Assembly: GCA_002308995.1 (NCBI GenBank)
Contig: DBWQ01000014.1
Span: 18,295 to 82,294, forward strand
Length of the DNA stretch: 64,000 bases
DNA from: Clostridiales bacterium UBA1234
Lineage (GTDB): Bacteria > Bacillota > Clostridia > TANB77 > UBA1234
Direction of reading: 5' to 3'
Shown here piece by piece: positions 59,990 to 64,000 of the stretch. The translations under genes were made by a program, and so were the position numbers. Numbering within the stretch: the first letter of the stretch is position 1; the number at the start of each line of letters is the position of its first letter. The notes below the pieces were generated by a model. It was given only the letters and a program-made list of their open reading frames with translations. It made no database searches and was not told where the DNA came from.

Positions 59990-60215
59990 TAGAAAAGCGA
60001 TGAGAAAGAGGAGTAGTATGTTTCTTTTTTGATAGAGAGGGCTATACCCGGTGAAAATAGCCTCATAAAAGCCATACGAAGACACTTTGGAGCTGGTAGG
60101 TGATAAAGCTTACCCGGGTAAACACGTTACGTTTTTGAATTAAGAACCAAATTGGGTGGCACCACGGTGAGAGATTCGTCCCAAGGATACAAATGAGTAT
60201 CCTTGGGTTTTTGTT
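59990..60215 (+). promoter_or_regulatory. T-box riboswitch controlling aspS
   Basis: The leader opens with the typical GCGATGAGAAAGAGGAGTA element near 59998. It carries the T-box AATTGGGTGGCACCACGG near 60150-60167, and ends in the terminator CCCAAGGATAC/GTATCCTTGGG with Ts. GAC at 60081-60083, followed by A, fits an aspartate specifier and agrees with the gene downstream. Confidence 0.93.
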
Positions 60216-60250
60216 ATCCATCGTCCCATGAAGAATAGGAGGTTTTTAAA

Positions 60251-61537
60251 ATGAAAAGAACTTACATAAGTGATGTAAAAGTAGGAGAGGTAAACAAAGT
60301 ACAAGGTTTTCTAGAAAATATTCGAGATAAGAAAACCATGGCATTTTTAGTAGTCAAGGATATTACCGGGAAACTACAACTTACCATTGAAAAAGAAAAA
60401 TGCCCTGAAATTGCTGAGGCAATCTCTGGCCTTCTACCACATTCCGTCATTACAGTAGAAGGACCAGTCGTTAGCAATGAATACGTGAAAATGGGTGGCA
60501 TCGAAATGCTTCCAGAAAAGCTAACCGTAGAATCAAAAGCAGAAGCATTACCACTTGGCCCAGATGCCAATATTGATACAAGGTTAGACTATCGTTGGAT
60601 TGATCTAAGAACAGAGAAAAACACTTTAATGTTTCAAATGCAAACAGAACTTGTAAAAGCTTTTCGTGAGTTTTTATTAGAGAGAAATTTTGTGGAAATC
60701 CACACGCCAAAGCTAATTGCAGCTGCCTCTGAAAGTGGAGCAGATGTGTTTGCCTTAGATTATTTTGATGGCAAAGCTTATCTTGCACAAAGCCCTCAAT
60801 TTTATAAACAAATGGCGATGGCTGCTGGCTTTGAAAGAATTTTTGAATCAGGACCTGTGTTTAGAGCAGAAAAATCTTACACCAATAAACATGCAACCGA
60901 GTTTACTGGTTTTGACTTAGAGTTTAGCTATATCGAATCGTATGAAGATGTGATGAAACTAGAAGAAGAGATGCTTACCTATGCTCTTCAAAAAGTACAC
61001 GATAAATATGGTGAAAAAGTAAAAGAGTTATTTGGCAAAGAAATCATTGTGCCAACGCTTCCATTCCCACGTATTACCTTAAAAGACTTATATGCCAAAC
61101 TAAAAGAGAAATATGGCTTTACCGTTCCAGAATCTGAAATGAATGATTTAACGACAGAAGCAGAAAGAATGTGTAAAGAATTTGCCAAAGAAGAGTATGG
61201 TCACGAGTTTTTATTTGTCACAGATTTTCCAAAGGATAAGAGAGCTTTTTATCATATGAGAAAAGATGACGTACCACAAGGCTACGACTTAATTTGGGGT
61301 GGTGTAGAAATTACGACTGGTGCACAAAGGGAACATCGCTACGATGTCTTAAAAGCACAAGCCGATGAAAAAGGATTAGGAGAAGATGTAAAGTTCTATC
61401 TAGAGTTCTTTAAATACGGTTGCCCGCCACATGGTGGATTTGGGGTAGGTGTGGATAGACTTACCATGATTTTAACCGACTACACCATTAAAGAAGTAGA
61501 ATTTCTATTTAGAGGACCAAATCGTCTAACACCTTAA
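60251..61537 (+). CDS. aspS: Aspartyl-tRNA synthetase, archaeal type
   Basis: Class II synthetase of 428 residues. N-terminal OB fold (VQGFLENIRDKKTMAFLVVKD), motif 2 (SGPVFRAEKSYTNKHATEFTGFDLEFS near 200) and motif 3 (GFGVGVDRLTMIL near 395). The length and lack of the bacterial GAD insertion mark the archaeal-type enzyme, which may be non-discriminating, charging tRNA-Asn too. An asnS is also present in the window. Regulated by the T-box with a GAC specifier. Confidence 0.95.
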   Translation: MKRTYISDVKVGEVNKVQGFLENIRDKKTMAFLVVKDITGKLQLTIEKEKCPEIAEAISGLLPHSVITVEGPVVSNEYVKMGGIEMLPEKLTVESKAEALPLGPDANIDTRLDYRWIDLRTEKNTLMFQMQTELVKAFREFLLERNFVEIHTPKLIAAASESGADVFALDYFDGKAYLAQSPQFYKQMAMAAGFERIFESGPVFRAEKSYTNKHATEFTGFDLEFSYIESYEDVMKLEEEMLTYALQKVHDKYGEKVKELFGKEIIVPTLPFPRITLKDLYAKLKEKYGFTVPESEMNDLTTEAERMCKEFAKEEYGHEFLFVTDFPKDKRAFYHMRKDDVPQGYDLIWGGVEITTGAQREHRYDVLKAQADEKGLGEDVKFYLEFFKYGCPPHGGFGVGVDRLTMILTDYTIKEVEFLFRGPNRLTP

Positions 61538-61544
61538 TTTTAAA

Positions 61545-61822
61545 GTGACATCTTGGTTTCTATTCAGTCAACACTTTACCAGTAAAGAGCGATATATCAA
61601 TATATCTTTTTGAAACCTTGGGTGGTTTTGGAAAAAATTAGCCCCTCTTGCCGTATAAGTACACACCAATCTTAAATAAAGAGTATCTCGATAATTGGGT
61701 GGACTTAGGCATAGAGGGGCTTAATTTGTCCAAAAGCGGGGAGGATGGGGTTTCAAAAAGATATTTGATATCAGCGCTCCCTACTATTCTTTTGGTTGAC
61801 TGGATAGAATCCAAGATGTCAC
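61545..61822. repeat. 278-nt imperfect palindrome (long fold-back hairpin)
   Basis: The left arm starts GTGACATCTTGG at 61545 and the right arm ends CCAAGATGTCAC at 61822. Pairing continues inwards through TTCTATyCAGTCAAC, then ATCTTTTTGAAACC with GGTTTCAAAAAGAT, then TTAGCCCCTC with GAGGGGCTTAA, and finally TGCC/GGCA around an apex near 61683. About three quarters of positions pair. It starts 8 bp after aspS. The open frame across its right half is not a gene. MITE-like remnant or rod-shaped RNA. Confidence 0.8.
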
Positions 61823-61930
61823 TATCCATAAATTTACATTTACTTTTTGGAGTAGATTTGATAAAATCCCTTTTAAAAGCATATCCCTTATCTTTAACTG
61901 CCTTATACTATGGGCACACATGGAGGTATC

Positions 61931-64000
61931 ATGGAAAACAAACCTAAGCGTCATTCCATCCTAGATGAGGAAATCATTTTCCCGGATTCTTATGAACCCA
62001 AACCCATTGTGGATAGCATCGTCTTAGATGCTTCCATCATCACATCTAGCGCCTTAAAAGATCTTATCACTCAGCTTGCACAAAAAGGTCTAAAAATGAT
62101 TATTACCTCGCAAACGCTAAAAGATTTTCGCGATGGCTTAAAGGATTCAGAGCATCCGGAAGTTGCCAAGAATATTCAAACACTTCTTAGCAAAGTGGTA
62201 GAATTTGATAGCCTTGTCGAGGTAAAACCCATTCCCGATCTTTACGAAACAGCCACGGATAACATTATTTCGTATTGCATTCAACACAGAAATTGTGGGA
62301 TTGTCTCTTCTAATGAGATGATGATTTTGGAAGCCAAACTGTACGAGATTGCATGCTGTTTTGTGCAGACCAATCTCACATTTGTGAACCTTCCATTTGC
62401 AAGTCCGAGCAAGAAGCTCGCAAAAGAAACCACCGCAAGCAAAGAAAAACAAGCCAAAGCTGAGACCGCACCAAAAGCTAGCCCCAAAAAGGCGGATAAC
62501 GTCTTGAAGACAAGTAATCAGCTTCCTTTTATCACGCTGGAAGGCGATAAAGCCTTTATAGACGTTTCCAAGTTTTCTGTCACCGATAGAAAATATCTAT
62601 TTCGGCAAAACTTTAGCGAGCAAGTGGATTTGACTCATGACATCAAAGTCCCTCTCGTCGATTATGATGAAATCATTCATTTGCATCGTAAAGATAATAA
62701 TATTTGCTTTGTGCATTTTCGGTTCCACCTGCATCACAAAAAAGAGTATAATGCGTATTACATAGAATCTAAAAAGTATTCTATGGATACGGATTTTACT
62801 CAAGAGGACTCCATTCCCGCACCAGTTCGTCCTGTTTTGGCTGAGTATCAAAGTGATATGAATGCGGTGCTTAACCATACTAGTTATGCAACTCATGTAT
62901 GCATGGGGAAACACTGCGTGACGCCAACAGAATCAGAAAACTATCGTTTATACGTTTTTAGTGAAAACGACGAGGCATATCCGCTGGGCCAAAAAGTTGA
63001 GCTTTCTGTCGGAGATAAACTGCTTCGCCTGCGACTTGCTGAAGAGGGAACCATCAAGCTCTTTTATGGTAAAATCACAGAGGTGTCAGGAAGAATCATT
63101 CAAGTGGAATCGCTGGTTCAATACGATCGGATTTCTTTTGATGATGCTTACCATAGTATTGTCTTAGATGATACTACCGCTGACAAATACTTAAAGCGAG
63201 CATTAAAAACGTTTGCACCACCTCTGGAAGAATGGATTACCATTCCGGGATGTTTCATGCGAAATGGCAATTTGTACACCAAAATTGGTCTTTTCGAGGA
63301 CAACACGGAGTATGATTGCTTAAACCTGAATGGCGATTTGGTAGATACCGGCGAAGAGGCCAAAGTGGATCTTTGCTCCATTGTCATCCATGTCATGAAA
63401 CAAGAGGGCAATATCTGGAGAATTCTGCCTTACGGTGTCAAAGCCATTCGCGACATCCAAAATGGCTTCCTGTACAAGGAATTTGACATTGACTTAAGCG
63501 CAGATAAAATCAACAACCTTTCTTTCTACGCTAAAATTATTGCTTCCTTAAGAGCAGCATTAAAGAAAGCAGAAGAAATCCAGAAGGAAACGTCTCAAGC
63601 AATTGAGCAACCTATCACAATGCCTACGGTCATTGTTTCGCCCGAAACAGCTTCTGAGGGCGAAATCGCCTCTATGCCGTCAACGGTTTATTCCGTCAAA
63701 GAAAGGGCTTTGTACGCCAACTTGGGAGCTTCCTCTCATACGGCAACAGTCCTTTTAGGTGATGAAACTGCAAGTGACCCTGCCTCCTCAGGAAGACGTG
63801 TAAAGCTAGCAGTTGGTGACCACCTTAGAGTGCTGGTTTCAGTAGGTGGCAATTATACGCTTAGCGAATATACCATCACGAAAATTGCCGAAACCAATAA
63901 TGCTATCAAACAGCAAATTGCAACTGGATGGGTGAATGAAGAAACCTTCCAGCATACCGAGAATGCTGAAATTGACAGCTTTTTAACCACGTATCTTAGC
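61931..64000 (+). CDS. Large PIN-like domain protein (3' end beyond the window)
   Basis: An open frame of 690 codons that is still open at the window edge. Residues about 24-130 resemble a PIN nuclease fold: SIVLDASIITSSALKDL supplies the first Asp, and later come TDNIISYCIQHRNCGIVSSNEMMILEAKL, as in PIN active-site segments. A Lys/Ala-rich linker (about 165-190) follows. Then come large beta-rich modules with a recurring GQKVELSVGDKLLRL / GRRVKLAVGDHLRVLVS motif near 355 and 625, suggesting at least two similar repeats. GGAGG precedes the ATG. CGG is used for arginine (62603 and others), as in the cassettes. Function unknown; nuclease activity is inference. Confidence 0.7.
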   Translation, partial: MENKPKRHSILDEEIIFPDSYEPKPIVDSIVLDASIITSSALKDLITQLAQKGLKMIITSQTLKDFRDGLKDSEHPEVAKNIQTLLSKVVEFDSLVEVKPIPDLYETATDNIISYCIQHRNCGIVSSNEMMILEAKLYEIACCFVQTNLTFVNLPFASPSKKLAKETTASKEKQAKAETAPKASPKKADNVLKTSNQLPFITLEGDKAFIDVSKFSVTDRKYLFRQNFSEQVDLTHDIKVPLVDYDEIIHLHRKDNNICFVHFRFHLHHKKEYNAYYIESKKYSMDTDFTQEDSIPAPVRPVLAEYQSDMNAVLNHTSYATHVCMGKHCVTPTESENYRLYVFSENDEAYPLGQKVELSVGDKLLRLRLAEEGTIKLFYGKITEVSGRIIQVESLVQYDRISFDDAYHSIVLDDTTADKYLKRALKTFAPPLEEWITIPGCFMRNGNLYTKIGLFEDNTEYDCLNLNGDLVDTGEEAKVDLCSIVIHVMKQEGNIWRILPYGVKAIRDIQNGFLYKEFDIDLSADKINNLSFYAKIIASLRAALKKAEEIQKETSQAIEQPITMPTVIVSPETASEGEIASMPSTVYSVKERALYANLGASSHTATVLLGDETASDPASSGRRVKLAVGDHLRVLVSVGGNYTLSEYTITKIAETNNAIKQQIATGWVNEETFQHTENAEIDSFLTTYLS

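Noticed and set aside
61648..61947. Open frame of 99 codons
   Set aside because: It lies across the right half of the 278-nt palindrome, has no ribosome site and overlaps the start of the PIN-like gene.
1..64000. tRNA genes, rRNA genes, CRISPR arrays, transposases, prophage
   Set aside because: Searched by eye on both strands; none seen.

Overview
The window is AT-rich chromosomal DNA from an anaerobic, spore-forming Firmicute, most likely class Clostridia. The evidence is the spoIIAA-spoIIAB-sigF operon, yabP/yabQ, ylbJ, CotF-like coat proteins, T-box leaders, strong AGGAGG ribosome sites, an archaeal-type AspRS and a short-form ProRS. I see no tRNA, rRNA, CRISPR array, prophage or transposase gene.

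Layout. 1-2.5 kb: membrane protein, then rpsB-tsf. 2.5-8.7 kb: helicase-associated-domain cassette, D-Ala-D-Ala carboxypeptidase, an unusual FtsH-like protease, asnS, an independent structured RNA gene of about 268 nt, and a small orphan gene. 8.8-15 kb: spoIIAA-spoIIAB-sigF, yabP-yabQ-divIC, rho, a YgjP-type metalloprotease and a YibE/F protein. 15-24 kb: small orphan pair, a large unknown gene, uvrC, a 209-nt palindrome, ylbJ, an rRNA-type methyltransferase and two pseudouridine synthases. 24-35.5 kb: ppa, TPR protein, uppP, folD, dprA, class A PBP, pfk, murD, rpmF and a DUF512 radical SAM protein. 35.5-37.1 kb: three orphan cassettes. 37.1-41 kb: T-box-pheS-pheT. 41-49 kb: a surface-glycan operon. 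49-56.5 kb: orphan gene, flippase-like protein, coat proteins, der-plsY-gpsA and cysS. 56.5-58.4 kb: three minus-strand orphan genes, two of them lipoproteins. 58.4-64 kb: proS, T-box-aspS, a 278-nt palindrome and a large PIN-like protein cut by the window end.

Main discovery candidate: four otherwise intact genes (sigF, yabP, an unknown 678-residue protein, and a DegT-type aminotransferase) are each split by one extra C placed directly before a glycine GGN codon. Each site therefore shows an in-frame CGG triplet that must be passed by a +1 shift (NNN C GGN). CGG is otherwise almost absent from the native genes: I found one other in-frame case, in the FtsH-like gene. No other conserved gene in the window is broken. 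This looks like recurrent +1 recoding or quadruplet reading at CGGN, or some systematic cause other than random error. Against a simple model, a second class of genes in the window, small orphan cassettes with different base use, reads CGG as ordinary arginine.

Those cassettes are a second theme. At least eight promoters of short, unrecognised genes have near-consensus sigma-A elements with an exact 17-bp spacer, and most of the genes end in their own hairpin terminator. They sit between native operons singly or in small islands.
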